Source of the DNA: Lycorma delicatula
Taxonomy: Eukaryota > Arthropoda > Insecta > Hemiptera > Fulgoridae
Length of the DNA stretch: 64,000 nt
Assembly (NCBI RefSeq): GCF_047948215.1
Contig: NC_134455.1
Coordinates: 160,934,575-160,998,574 of the forward strand
Direction of reading: 5' to 3'
Shown here: in pieces, positions 12,173-24,876 of the stretch
Numbering within the stretch: position 1 is the first letter of the stretch
Layout: each line of letters opens with the position of its first letter
The notes under the pieces: generated by a model
Seen by the model: the letters and a program-made list of their open reading frames with translations, nothing else
Told to the model about the DNA's origin: nothing
Database searches by the model: none
Made by a program: the position numbers and the translations under genes

Positions 12173-14983
12173 TTATTACTAAGAAATTATATTGAGTAGA
12201 TAATTTTATACTTGTTCTCATATACATTGTTAAAAATGTAAGAAAAAGAAAAAACAATGAGAAAAAAATAAATTTGCCATTTATTTATTATAATTAAATA
12301 AAAGACAATAGTATGTATAATTTTGTACACATCAGTGCAGTACAAAATATGGACTAATCATACTTAACTTTTTAAAAATAACTGTTACTTGTTTCATTTA
12401 ACATTGTATCTGATAATAAATATAATTTATTATAATTAGCAGCTAAACTTAAACTATGAATACATCTATTATGTTATTATACCTTAGCTTGTAATGTATT
12501 CGAGATGTCAGTTATTGTTAAATGATGCTAAAAGGTACTGATGTAAGTTGTAAATATGCTTGACTATGTTGTAAGCAGTGTATTGTATTACATTTTGTAA
12601 TGGGTACTTATTCCCAATATAAAAATACATCAAAGAATTAACTTCTGCAGTTTGCATAGCATCACTGTCAAAAGATGCTTTGAGTGCACGATAGGTGTGA
12701 GCCACATAGTGGTGGGAGTAATTTTTCTCAAGCTTTTCATGCAATTTTGTCTATATTCTCCCTCCTCTTACCTGCTTTGTCCGTGTATTTAAATAGTAAT
12801 AATGGATGATATTGATAAGTGTAAAGAAGGCAAAATCAAAGATCAAAATTACTGAAAACTAAGCTGGCATCAATTTAAATACTTCCATGTTGTGCACTGG
12901 AAATAAATTTTAATGAATTTTCATTCAAAAACAAGATAATTATTAAGATAACAGCAGCTAATTATGAGAAATAGTGACTAATTTCATTATACCTGATTTA
13001 TTTTAAAAACTTTAAGGATAATTAATTTATTGTTAAAAGTTATAGTATCATAAGGTAATTCTCATTTATACTCTTTTAAAGTTAAATTATTAAATACAAA
13101 GAAATATATTTGCATTTTTACACGGTTCATTTTATTCTATAAGCACTGAAAATATACATTCCGCTCCATTATGAACTATCTTAACAAATTTTTGTAGACA
13201 ATTTGCAGAAGTTTATTTCTAATCATGCTTACAACATAATATACTATGTACAGTCATCAACTGAAATTTTACAAAAATGTATATTTGTAATGCGCCCTAG
13301 TACCCACAAAAGGTTTTTTGGCTGCAATTACCCTGATACAGAGAACTACTGTAGATGTGCTGCCATTGTTTAATATACTTTTTACAAGCAAACTCAAATT
13401 GTAAGTAGAATCACTGTATTCACAATACAGTGAATAATATGTTTAAGGAAATTTAAACAATCGTAGATATAACATCTAAGGATTGTTTATTTAACTATTA
13501 AGTACAATTTACCAACTAGATAATAATAATTACACATCAACTGGCATCCATGTCTTTCAATTTTCTATTTTTATTTTCAAATATTTCTGTTTGGTTTTTA
13601 ATTATTATAAGGATTACTTTTTCAAATATATGTATACGATCTACCTTTATATTTCTGGTGGGAATGAGTAGAAGCTGTCAGTGTCCCATCACAATTTATT
13701 GAAAATGTAGTTTGCCTACACAAAATTTAATAAGCACATACACACTGGAATCACGGTTTAATTTTAATATAATTCAACTGAAACCCCTTTATGTTTATTT
13801 ATTCTATATTCTTAGATTTTTAATATTGTCTGACTTAACAAATTAAATTGACAAATATAAAGTACATTCAATGGAATATCTTTCATGCACCCTTTTACAG
13901 AAAATTTAATAACTCTTGGTTCTAGTAGACTTATCTTGTTTTTTATCAAGTCGCTTTGTTTAGTTTCGGGTCAAAGTGTTACAGTTTTGTACTTGCACCC
14001 TTAAGCATATACACTCATCCCATCCCACTCCCTAAATGGTCAACTAAAATAAAATATATACTCATATACATTATTTTGTAATAATACATATTTTGTTTCT
14101 CATATACTGAATGTTGTAATTATGCTGTTAATTATTGAATGTTATATACTGCATTAATTATGCAGTTCAAAATCTAACTGCATTATAGTTATACTCATAT
14201 AACTGTTTATATTCAGTTTCAATACATTGTTGATAATTGTTTATGAATTAACACATTTTTAATTTTTTAAGTAAAGACTTTTGCACAGATTGACAAGGTT
14301 GTTTTAGGTTTGGGTGACCATACACTGTTGCAGCACTATCATAGAGTGAAACACACATGTTCTTGCCTGAACACGTGTCTTTCTGCAGGCAGTAGAAGCC
14401 TTTATAATTCCCCTTCCTATTTCTACATATATTCCAACTACACTCATTCACCAAAACCCAACACATACTAAGAGGAAGGTTAATAAACTGTGCTTCAATC
14501 AATCAACTACACTTATAAAACTTAAGATATATTATATAAAAATGGCAGCAGCAAAACCTTTAATTTATCATTAACAATGTGATTGTAAGTTCTGGCACAC
14601 TGGTTAACAGAAAAAATATTTAAATCTTTTAACGGTTTCAACTAAAGAGGGCACTTGATCTAATAATGCATTCGTGTATATGTATAAATGTAACATATAG
14701 CATATTTTTTTGCTCACATAATATCAAAAATTATAAACAATCAGAAATATTTATACAAAATTCGCCCTACAATTACTGGATAGCTAATGTTAAGGAAACT
14801 GATCGATACTGAATTGAACAGTTATATCTAACATCAGAATTGAAACATCATGAATGAATTTAAAAATTAACTATCAAATTTAAAAAAAAAGTTAATGTAT
14901 GTTTTCTTTCTATTGCAGTTCAAATTCATATATTACTTGCACTAATAAATGTTACGTTATAGGAAAAAAAATCAAAATGAAAA
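12173..14983. other. Intronic AT-rich sequence
   Basis: No gene. A minus-strand open frame at 14248-14502 has Cys-rich sequence (CSWNICRNRKGNYKGFYC) that faintly recalls a piggyBac C-terminal domain but is not convincing. Confidence 0.5.
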
Positions 14984-15061
14984 GGACTCATTATATTAAA
15001 TGTTATCGATAATATTAAGTGGTGCTGCAGTTCCACAGTGCCTATATGCAAGCCGCCACTG
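14984..15061. mobile_element. End fragment of hAT-like non-autonomous element (copy 2)
   Basis: This 78-bp piece is a close match to the right end of the element at 48002-48896: both contain ggac-cattatattaaatg, a near-identical ataatattaagtgg and ggtgctgcagttccac, and both finish in the inverted terminal sequence GCCGCCA-TG. It ends precisely at ccactg (15061), reading CAGTGGCGGCTTG on the other strand. The left part of the element is absent. Confidence 0.75.
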
Positions 15062-18000
15062 ATAGAATCATTAAAAAGAAAGCATCAATTATTGCTTAGT
15101 GTTTACCAATGCTGGGTAATATTAAAATTAACTTGCTGTTCAGGTAGCAGTAATTTCCAAAGCAAAATAAGAATTAGTTTAATTAAGTGAGTCATGAAAA
15201 TACAGGTGGAAAATATTTTTCACCTTCTAAGACTATCACAGCTATGTTTACTGCTTTATGATGCAGTAAAAAAGACATATATGCAATTTATTTAGTACAT
15301 ATTTACACGTCTATTCATGTACAAACAAAAAATGAAGTTAATCATGAAAATCATGAAGAAACTTAAAAATTGTTTGATAAAACTTTACAAAGCACCAAGT
15401 CTGGAGACCAATTACTACTAGCTGAACATGTATTAATTGAATGAACAGAAAACTAGATGAATTAACATCTAATCTACACATCAAAACAAATTAATTAATT
15501 TACCATCCATAAATTCAGTTAACTGTTACACAATGCAAAAGCAAAGTTTATTAGAAAGTGTAAACAAAATTAACTAGATGATTATAACTACAATTTATTT
15601 CATATAAATTAAAACATTTAACATAATTTACTCAAGTTGCATATAGTTCTACAATAAAAGGCTGAGATTTAATAAAGATTAAAAAAAAATCAAGTTGACC
15701 TAGTACCTGTTACTTTGGGTAATTATTTCAGTAACCTCTGATGTATTAGTCATTTGCAATAAACATGATTTTTATTAACATTTCTACTAGCAGTAATTAA
15801 TATGAATTAATTATATAATAAGTACGTAATAGAAAAAAAATTACTATTTTTAATCTTTTTTAAAGATTAAACAAATGTAAAGCCATGGACTATAATGATT
15901 TTTAAAATCATACTCTCACATTATCTTTGCTTTACAAGCAACAGGAGAATTAAATAGGTTAAATCAACTACTGCAGAATGAATGGTAATGTATGCATTAT
16001 GCACAACAAACATTACAATAGAGAACACTTGGATATCAGCCAATGAATCCAATCATTTGGACTGAAAGTAAAGTCAGTACTAATACTGCCAGTATAAAAT
16101 ATCAACTTTTTTTTAAAATCAATCATGTACAAAAGCAATATCTTTTAAGAAGTGACCTTTGAGTAAAAAATAATTTCAAATTATAAAAACATTATGCACT
16201 AATTAAGTAAATACTGACCAGATATTAACTATTTTTGTAAGAAAAATTAAACAATCTACAGGTTAATTAATATTAAGCAATTACACACACTACAATGTGC
16301 AGTAGATTACCTTGAAATTACTTGTACAATATAAGCACATTACGTCAAGAAATCATTTTTAATGATTCTAAACATATCATTATTTAATTACATTAACAAA
16401 TGTTTATCCATTAAAAGAATTAATTTAATTATCAAAATTGTACTTTGCATTTTAATTAACATTTCAGTTACAAAAATTAGGTGCACTTTACTTAATGAAC
16501 CAAACTATCAAAAAATAAGAAGTCACAACATATAAACAGAATATGCTCAACTAGAGTTGTAAAAAATCACTACATATTGTGTACAATAGAGATCATTCAT
16601 CTACTGATCTCTCTCACACACTCACATCATATTATCAAAACTCAATCATCACTCTTACTACATAAAATAAAGTACAACTTCTTCATTAGTATTAAATCAG
16701 TTTCTAAGATAGAAATAATTACCCAATGACATTATTTAAAGTGATATACTTTTGTCAATTAGTTTGAAGTTTAGTAATCTATTTCTCAGTGCACTAAAAA
16801 ATCGAGGAATGTTTATCAACTTTTCTGCTTAAATGTCTAATTTCATTTCATTAATAAAATCTGTCATAGAAAATAAAATGAAAACTAAAGAAAATACCAC
16901 TTTACTAATGATTTTTGACAAAGCACAAATAAACTCCATATTTTCCAATACTTATATATTCTACAAATAATTTTATAAATTAGGTATAATTTATTCCTAA
17001 TACTTTTCGTAATAAACAATAATATTTTTTACAAGACTGAACAAATAAGGACACTCACTTTTCTGAGTACAATTCACCAGGTTCATAATCCATACTCAGA
17101 AAATGGAAAACCACTCTATTCACCAAATTAGCTTTTACTTTCAAGTTCAAAGTTTGAACGAAAATCTAATTATAAATTGTTGTTGGCATTTAACAATAAA
17201 AAAATTCATCTGTGATTGAATACTTCAATCTTTTATCAAAAATAAAATGAAATAACTGCTACCTTGTTTCCCATCCTATACTGAGTTAATGACCGATTGA
17301 CTGTAGAAGTAGGAAACCCGAATAGTACCTAAGTGCTAGTTTTCCCCCTAATAAGGATTTATTACGCCTACAAGTGTTGCTACCACATTCATAAAGCAGT
17401 CAAATAAAAGAATACAAAACAGTTTTATAAGGAATGATATACAAATATACATACGTAAGAAATGATGCTAAATTATTGAAAAGGGACTCCCATTAAAACA
17501 GAAAATATTAACAAAAAAATTACAACATAAGCATTAAAAAAAAACTCATAAGATTTCTAAAATAAATAAATATGCTACCATCATCTAAGTGAACAGCTTT
17601 GAAAACTACTAATGCATACTACTTGAATTAGTTAGAATATGATTTTTTTAATAAATTATGTAGCTCCCTGAAAGCAATTCGGTTGGCAATTACACTACAT
17701 TACTATTATCTGAAAAAATAATATGACAAAAATTTCAGTAAACAATTTCATTTAGTGAAGCTTATTATTAGAAAAGCTTATGTGCCTAATTCCATTAAAA
17801 ATACTTTATGAATCTAATTTGAATACTACTAGATTTGAAAACTACAAATGAATTTACACAGGCTACTGTTTTCCGAAGATTTGGCTTAATTAAAAATAAA
17901 ATAATTCAACTTAAAAATTTACCAAAACAAAAACATTTAAAAAAAATCCATTCACTATCCGTATAAGATTTCAAAATGTATAATACAAAAAAAATATGAA

Positions 18001-18394
18001 CATCATGAACAATTTTTCACTAAAACAGAAAAATACTGAAAAAAAAAAAACAAAAGATATAATACTTAATGAAAATTAATTTTTAACGACAGTAAGCACA
18101 TACAACAGAATATGAGAAGAGAATTTATTTATTATTTTTTATACAAATATACTTTCTTAAAAAAGTATTACAATAATACAATCGTAATAAAATACATTTC
18201 TAATACCTCTGAAGATAGCCACCTAACACTTAATGAAGGCCAAACTACTCTAGATAAAAGATAAGATTTATACAAATGAACAGCTTTAATACAACATGAG
18301 GCGGTACAGCAATAATAATTGTAATGTACATGTGAATGTGTTATAAAAAAAAGAAGGAAAGAAACAAACAAAAATTCACAAATTGATATTCCAC
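15062..18394. other. Intronic AT-rich sequence, no feature recognised
   Basis: Uniform AT-rich background with A and T runs. No transposase, RT or exon-like segment was seen on either strand. Confidence 0.6.
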
Positions 18395-18531
18395 TAAATA
18401 ATCTGTTTTACTTGGTTTCTTATTATTAAATATTCTTATCTGGACTAATATATAAAAAATATGTTTTATTGGGATTATCTCATACTACTGAACAGACACA
18501 AAAAAATTATTTCACTTTGAAACACCTTACT
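18395..18531. repeat. Dispersed direct repeat, copy A
   Basis: About 135 bp nearly identical to 19195-19323: shared words include ggtttcttattatta, tgttttattgggatta, ctcata..actactgaaca and ttgaaacacctta, where both copies stop. The two copies are 800 bp apart in the same orientation. No coding potential or terminal inverted repeats were seen; unknown repeat family. Confidence 0.8.
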
Positions 18532-19194
18532 TTTTCCCAAAGGATGCAGCAGGCTATATACTAATTATAATTACATCAACCTTCTTCTGAATGTTTTATC
18601 TTTTGTTTTTAATCTGATATAACTAACAAATAAAAATTTTTAAATGAGAAAACCATTTAGTTTATCAAACTTAGGAATCCAATTTTCTGCGTCTAGGAAG
18701 TATATTACTATTGGGTTCAATAAAGCTACAGATTTTCTTTAGCTCCCAGAACATATGGTTCATTCCTTCATTAACATGTGGAGAACTGGAATGTTATAAT
18801 TCAATACCTTCTTTTGAAGAGCATTAACCTCCATTAAGTGTAAAAGTTAACAGTTCAAAAAGGTTCAGACCTCGCACTCCAATCAGCTACCAAAAATTAA
18901 AAAAAATTTGAGTTATTCTTCTGCAAAAAGTTTTTTACTTAGAGGAAATTAGTAAAAAAATACAACTGCTGTCAAAACATTTCAAATCTTCCATGTCCAA
19001 GTTTTAATAATGAAAAGCTTAAGCCCCACACATCATCACATAATAAAATATATAAAAATTAATGTTTGATAGAAATTACTTATTAAAAATCAATAAAATA
19101 ATGAAATTATTTTCTTTCTATACATTGTTCACCATTAAGTCTTTTCACTTCATTATGTTTGCCCACCATCCTAGTTCATTTTTAACTAACAATC

Positions 19195-19323
19195 TGCGTT
19201 TTAATTGGTTTCTTATTATTACATGTTCTCATCTGGACTATACAGGAAAAAGCATGTTTTATTGGGATTACCTCATAAACTACTGAACATAATCAAAAAA
19301 ATTATTTCGCTTTGAAACACCTT
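19195..19323. repeat. Dispersed direct repeat, copy B
   Basis: Partner of 18395-18531; similarity ends at the same word (acaccttа-like end, gaaacacctta) in both copies, implying a defined element edge on that side. Confidence 0.8.
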
Positions 19324-19738
19324 ATAATTAAATATACACTAACATCTCAACATTACATACTTACATTTCAACAATAAATATCTAACATCTCAGGAAGGGA
19401 GATCCCTTTCCTCTTTCATTTTTTTTTTTTTTACAGATTTAATCGATCAAAACTTGTAAAAAAAAAAATTATATCAGTGACCACAACCCAAATGTAGATT
19501 AGAATCGTCTCAACACATTACACATATTTTAATTACCTTAAGAAGTTTCAGGCCTAATAAACTCATTAAAATTTGTAATTATACAGGTGTATTAGCATAA
19601 AAAGTACAACATTGCAACATTATAGTCTTAAACAGTTTGTTAAGGAAATAACAGAAACTTGACCACATTATGTTTAACATAAGAATCATTCTGGTATAAA
19701 AAAATTCTTGAAGTATAAAGATGGCTCATATGACATAT

Positions 19739-20620
19739 AAGGGTCATTCAGAAACTCCTCAGCCTGACAGAAATGGTGTAAGAATGACTATTATATTTAT
19801 CAAATATGATCCTTTATATACTGTGCTGCGAAGTTTCTTAAGCATCCATTAAGTTGCTTGTTAGTGGCAACTGAGTACAGACATTGTTAATGTTTGTCTT
19901 CAATCCCTGCAGGATGTGTAGAATGCTCCTATAAACAATCTCTTTTAAGTAACCCCACAGAAAGGAGTCTGGACTAGTCAGATCATGGGATCTCGGTAGC
20001 CGCAATCCTTTAGAAATGATTCAACTGAAAAAATCCTGTCATCTCCATAGTAGTGCGAGCTGTATGGCAAGCGATGCTGTCTTGTTGCAACCAGCAGTCA
20101 CGTTCATCCTCTTGCAGGATGGCAATGAATGGTTGGATAATTTTTTGGTAGACATGAGCATCCAGTTTAAAAAAATAAAAACAAGGGTCCTATTATTCAT
20201 CACACTGAAACCAAACCTTGTGTCTATTTTTTCCTGAGTGTAGGGGACATTTAAAGAAAATTTACAGGTTTTCAGTATCCCAGGAACATTAGTATTGACT
20301 ATTAACATACCCAGCAAAGTAAAACCATGCTACATCTAAAGTGCCAATGTTTCGTCTAATGAAGTTCTTTAACGACTGACAGTAGTGAACCTTTTTAGCG
20401 TAATCAACATTAGTTAGCTCATTGAAAACCTGGACTCGATATGGAAAACATTTCAGCATTCTCCTAGCTGCAGTGTGGGCTGAACCTAGTGAAATGTTCT
20501 TTTCCTGGCTTAGTCTCTGCAGAGATTTACGAGATCTAGTAACTGCCGCTTTAATGTCCTGTATGACTTGTATCAGTTTCTCTATGTGTGTTCAGTGTTA
20601 AGTGATGAGGTCTCTAAGTT
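19739..20620 (-). mobile_element. 5'-truncated mariner-like (DUF4817-type) transposon relic
   Basis: Read on the minus strand from 20620 downward: IQDIKAAVTRSRKSLQRLSQ, LGSAHTAARRMLKCFPYRVQ (second HTH, about 20490-20420), VFNELTNVDYAKKVHYCQSL, AWFYFAGYVNSQ (about 20330), TENL, and the second catalytic block ILQEDERDCWLQQDSIACHT (about 20115-20060, Asp kept). The third block and C-terminus are badly decayed but EHSTHPAGIEDKH and CLRNFAAQYI can be placed. The first catalytic segment before AWF is damaged. The N-terminal HTH and the upstream TIR are missing. A TIR-like end, agggtcattcagaaactcct, lies at 19740-19760. Confidence 0.8.
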
Positions 20621-20649
20621 GAAAACCTGTATTTTATATATATATATTT

Positions 20650-23090
20650 TTTTAAATTATAATGAAAAAAAAACATAGGCATATGTGTATGTGTTATTCG
20701 TAAATATAATTCAAGACACGAATAACAAAAATGTTAAAACATGAATAAACTACATGATAAATTTAAGAATAAAATAATAATAATAATAAAGAAATATCAC
20801 TATAAAAACCCACGATTATAAAAAATGTTAATTCTGTTGCAGAATTTGGTCTAACTTAACTGATATTAATACAGGTGTGCATACTTTTAATATAATCTAC
20901 TGCAGTTTAATCAATAAACTCAAGAGGCAGTGAAATGTTAAATTTCAGTCATTTTACAACAGTTACAAAAAAAAACCATTATTAATAATAAAGATTACAA
21001 ATAACTACCATTAGAACCACGAAAATTAAATGTAAATAAAATCAATATATATTTTTATTTCCAACCACAATTGAATATTCTATTCACTCTGGTTTATTCA
21101 TAAACAGAACAAATCGTAATATACTCAATAACAACCACTTCCTAACAAATGACAATTAGACAATTCATGGTTTGCCACAAGAAACATTTATACCCTAATA
21201 ATCATAGCATCAATAATTACTTAGAACAATTAAAGTACAAAAATTTCACCAAGTGTAGCTGTTAATTATTCACATTTAATCTATATCCACAGTTTTCATA
21301 TATATACACACACACAACTAGTGAGATCATACAATCTCTCATCTACATACGTTAAAAATACAAAGTGAACAACATACATACATACATACAAAGTAGAAGA
21401 AAAAATACAAGTTTGTAAGGGATTCTACTTCTACAAAAGTCCTAATCGGTTGAAATTGAAGGTTGAAATAGAGACTGAAGTGATTAGTTAATAATCTTAA
21501 TTTTTCAATTCTCTAACAGCCACGTAGCATAATTTGGGGTCTTCAATTACTGTAACTTTACTTATTAATCAACTGATAGAATTTTAACAGTTAAAATGGT
21601 TTCTACTCCTCAAAACAATACCTACACTTTTAATATAAAAATAAACTTCATGCAAAAATTTGCGATTGATAAACTCTACACACATCTGAAACCCTCAGCA
21701 AGAGCACTACACTATTCCTTTCATAGTAACTTTTTTTCACATGTAATCAGTTATGGTTTTCCATAAAATTTTTGCATGGATCAAACCTTAAGAACACAAT
21801 TTAGGACTTAGAAATGATTTTTTTTTTACAGTAAAACTTCTCATAACCAAAATTGTATGGACCAGAGCCAGATATTTTTGTACTTGTACTTTGGAAAACA
21901 GTATATTCATTTCTGACTATTTTTAAAAAATCTAAATTATATTATAATGTATAATAATATTTAATCAACTCTTCAAATAAAACAATAAACTAGTCACACA
22001 GTTTATCTGACATTACAATTTTTTTTTCAAATATTTCTGGTTTGTTATCACCAATCACCACTCTTTTCAATTTTTATTTTCACAGCTAAATAAACTTATC
22101 AATATGGTATTCTAAAAGCAGTGAAGGAAAGTAATATAATATCCTAAAAACACTTTTATCAATCATAATACTTCTAATCCAAATGAACCTACATTGTTTA
22201 TTACTATAGTTGTTATGAATAGTTGAAAGTGATAAAAATTTCACAGTTTTACTATATACTTATACATTAATATAGCCTACTGCCTTCAACAAGATTAATT
22301 TGGTAACTAATTGTCTTTTGCATCTATATTAAAATGTAATCTACATTAACAGGAATGTAAGTAATAAGAATATTTAATGCGCATAGCCTAGATTCATAAA
22401 ATTATGAAAATAGTGAAGCCTCATCAAAGCAATTAAGTTAAGAATTTGCTTAAACAATAAAGTGAAAATAACATGTGTCTATGTGTAAATGATTTTTATT
22501 CTACCGCTTAAGTCTATTCAGTTACTAAAGAATCCAGATATGAAAAGTATGGAAATGGGATGTTTCATTGCATTAAGTTTTTGTTTGAAAAATAATACTG
22601 ATTATACATTAAAAATCCATACAGGATACACAGATGCTAGTAAAAAATAAAATCAAAATGTGTAATACCCAAGTCGCTGCTGAGAATGGCACAGCCTATG
22701 ACAAAAAAAAATGTTATGGAAACTTAGTACTAAAAAAAGAATTAATGTGGTTTTTTACTGTCTACATCATTCAGCTGAATATATTTTCCATATTAGCCAA
22801 GTCCACAAAATGCAGTTGACTTGAAAATCTAGAAGCAACAAGTTCACTCTTTTCACCACAGTGATGAAGATTAATTTTGCTTGAGTGCTTGTTTTGAGGA
22901 GTATGAGGAATATCAACAGGACAACGTCGTGGTTTGTGAATGATGCAGGGCTATCGGTTTGAAGCTTAACATAAATAAATTTATGCAAAAACAAATAAAT
23001 AAATGTAACAAAAAAAAAGCAAAAATAATTTTCTATAGGCAAGTGGGGTGGCAGTGGCTGCCCTCTCCTGCTACGTACATTTACTAGACC
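20650..23090. other. Intronic AT-rich sequence
   Basis: Simple repeats at 21290-21392. The segment 23036-23097 is GC-rich and ends CAGGGAGGGTCTAG on the minus strand, possibly one terminus of a hAT-like element next to the SINE; no partner end was found. Confidence 0.5.
21290..21392. repeat. Low-complexity stretch with (CA)n and (CATA)n runs
   Basis: Contains atatatacacacacaca at 21299-21316 and catacatacatacata at about 21375-21390. Simple sequence only. Confidence 0.8.
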
Positions 23091-23103
23091 CTCCCTGCTC
23101 ATT

Positions 23104-23382
23104 TTATCTGTTTAGCCTCCAGAACCACCTTAAGGTATTATTTAAGAGGATGATATATATAAATGTAAATAAAGTGGTCTCATACAGTCTCAGGTCAACC
23201 ATTCCTGAAATGTGTGGTTAATTGAAACTCAACTACCAAAGAACACCAGTATTCACGATCTAGTATTCGAATACATATAAAAATAACTGCCTTTACTAGG
23301 ATTTGAACCTTAGAATTCTCAACTTCAAAATCAGCTGATTTGCAAAGACGAGTTTAACCACTAGACCAATCCAGTGGGCTTG
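23104..23382 (-). mobile_element. tRNA-derived SINE, family A (copy 1)
   Basis: On the minus strand the element opens with a tRNA-like head having a Pol III A box (TGGTCTAGTGG, complement of 23358-23368) and B box (GGTTCAAATCC, complement of 23299-23309), then a body shared with the copy at 24608-24876 (for example gaatactagatc, cctgagactgta) and a conserved tail, atcctcttaaataatacctt and aaggtggttctggagg. Length about 280 bp. It encodes no protein; mobilisation would depend on a LINE reverse transcriptase. Confidence 0.85.
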
Positions 23383-24607
23383 CTCATTTGACCAGGTAGA
23401 GTTCAAGAGAAACCATTGCAATTGACAGAATTATTGTTTTCTTAAGTGCCTCCCAACACTTTCATCAATTTTGTGGTGACAAACTTAAAGGAGCAACGCA
23501 CCAACATCAAATTCTGTTTCCTTTTAAAGACAATGTTAATTATCTGGTTGACCATTATTTCCATAAATTTGTTTTTGTCCCACAAATTTCTCAATTTATA
23601 AATTATTCTGAACTGATGTGTTTATACTTGCAACTGTTGTAGTATGACTAATTTTATTTCTCTATCTTTTATTTTCCTTTCATTATGTTTATCTTCCTTT
23701 AATTCCCTTTTCATAATCAAAGACATCATTACCTTTTCTATATTTCTGGCCCTATAATTAACTACATCTATTATTCTTAGTTGAACATTTTTCAGAGAAT
23801 GAATGAGGAATGGTACTCTTTATGTGATTCTCAACCAAGTTTCCGATTTTTTTTCTGGGCATAAGCATACTTGGTACTCAGAGTATTTCATCTTATCAGA
23901 TTATTACTGTAGTAATTAAAGTAACTTTCATTTCTTTGTTAACAACAGTTTTGTTGTTTTTTTTATATTTATTTATTGACTTTTTGTAATTTTCTTTCTT
24001 TCTATAACTCAATTGCATTTTAGCAATCTGTTATTTCTGAAGGTAATTTTTGAGGTCTGTAGTTACTTTTTGTAGTGTAGGAACCTACATTTTTTTTAAA
24101 AACAGATCTGAATAACAAACATAAATGAGCAAATATCTCTATATTACTGCACATTTGGATTACTGTCATTTTATTCCATTCAGTAAATAGATTTATTAAA
24201 AAAAATTACTGTTATCATCAATCAGATAAAAAATTGTTAACCTCAACTTAGTTTTATAAAATTTGTTAAAATTCAGTTCTTCGGAAGAAAAGTAACAGTT
24301 AATGTTCTCAAAAACTGCACTCAATGAATTTGTAATTATAGTATTACTTATATATAATTAATTTAGATTAATTACACTCGCTAAATTTGCAAAAAATATA
24401 TTTTCAAAAATATTAACTTATTTAGAAAAAACTGAATAGAATTTATTTTTAAACGAATATTTTTTTATACTTTGGTCATAAAATTTTTAATTACACAATC
24501 CAATATGACCTAATTTTAATTTCAATTGCACTTATATTATTTAAATTTTATTATTTCAGTTACTGAGTCAACCAGGGGATCAAGACCCAGCCCGAATGAG
24601 TTACTTT

Positions 24608-24876
24608 TAGCCACCGGGCTGGTCTAGTGGTTAACTTGTCATTGTAAATCAGCTATTTCAAAGTAGAATTCTAAGGTTTAAATCCAAATAAAGACGGTTA
24701 CTTTTATACGGATCTGAATACTAGATCATGTTCTTTGGTGGTTGGGTTTCAATTAATCATATATATCTCAGGAGTGATAGACCTGAGACTGTACAAGACT
24801 ACACTTCATTTGCATTCATACACATCATCCTCTGAAGTAATACCTTAAGGTGATTCCAGAGGATAATAAAAAAATA
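24608..24876 (+). mobile_element. tRNA-derived SINE, family A (copy 2)
   Basis: Begins agccaccgggctggtctagt; A box at 24620-24630 and B box (GGTTTAAATCC) at 24675-24685. The body and tail match the minus-strand copy at 23104-23382 throughout, and it ends in an A-rich tail (aataaaaaaataaaat). The tail segment catcctctgaagtaatacct is also present in the different SINE at 59920-60080. Confidence 0.88.

Noticed and set aside
12508..12744. Minus-strand 78-codon frame (MHEKLEKNYSHHYVAHTYRAL)
   Set aside because: Looks somewhat protein-like but has no recognisable family, no splice sites in a sensible place and ends in low-complexity sequence.
14248..14502. Minus-strand Cys-rich open frame (CSWNICRNRKGNYKGFYCLQ)
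   Set aside because: Faintly like a piggyBac C-terminal domain, but Cys spacing does not fit well and nothing around it supports a transposon; left uncalled.
22767..23102. Minus-strand frame starting MSREGLVNVRSRRGQ
   Set aside because: It begins in a repeat terminus and continues into AT-rich sequence giving Phe/Leu runs; not protein-like.
24620..24685. tRNA gene-like A and B boxes
   Set aside because: They cannot fold into a full tRNA with acceptor stem, and the copies carry a SINE body and tail; they are SINE heads, not tRNA genes.
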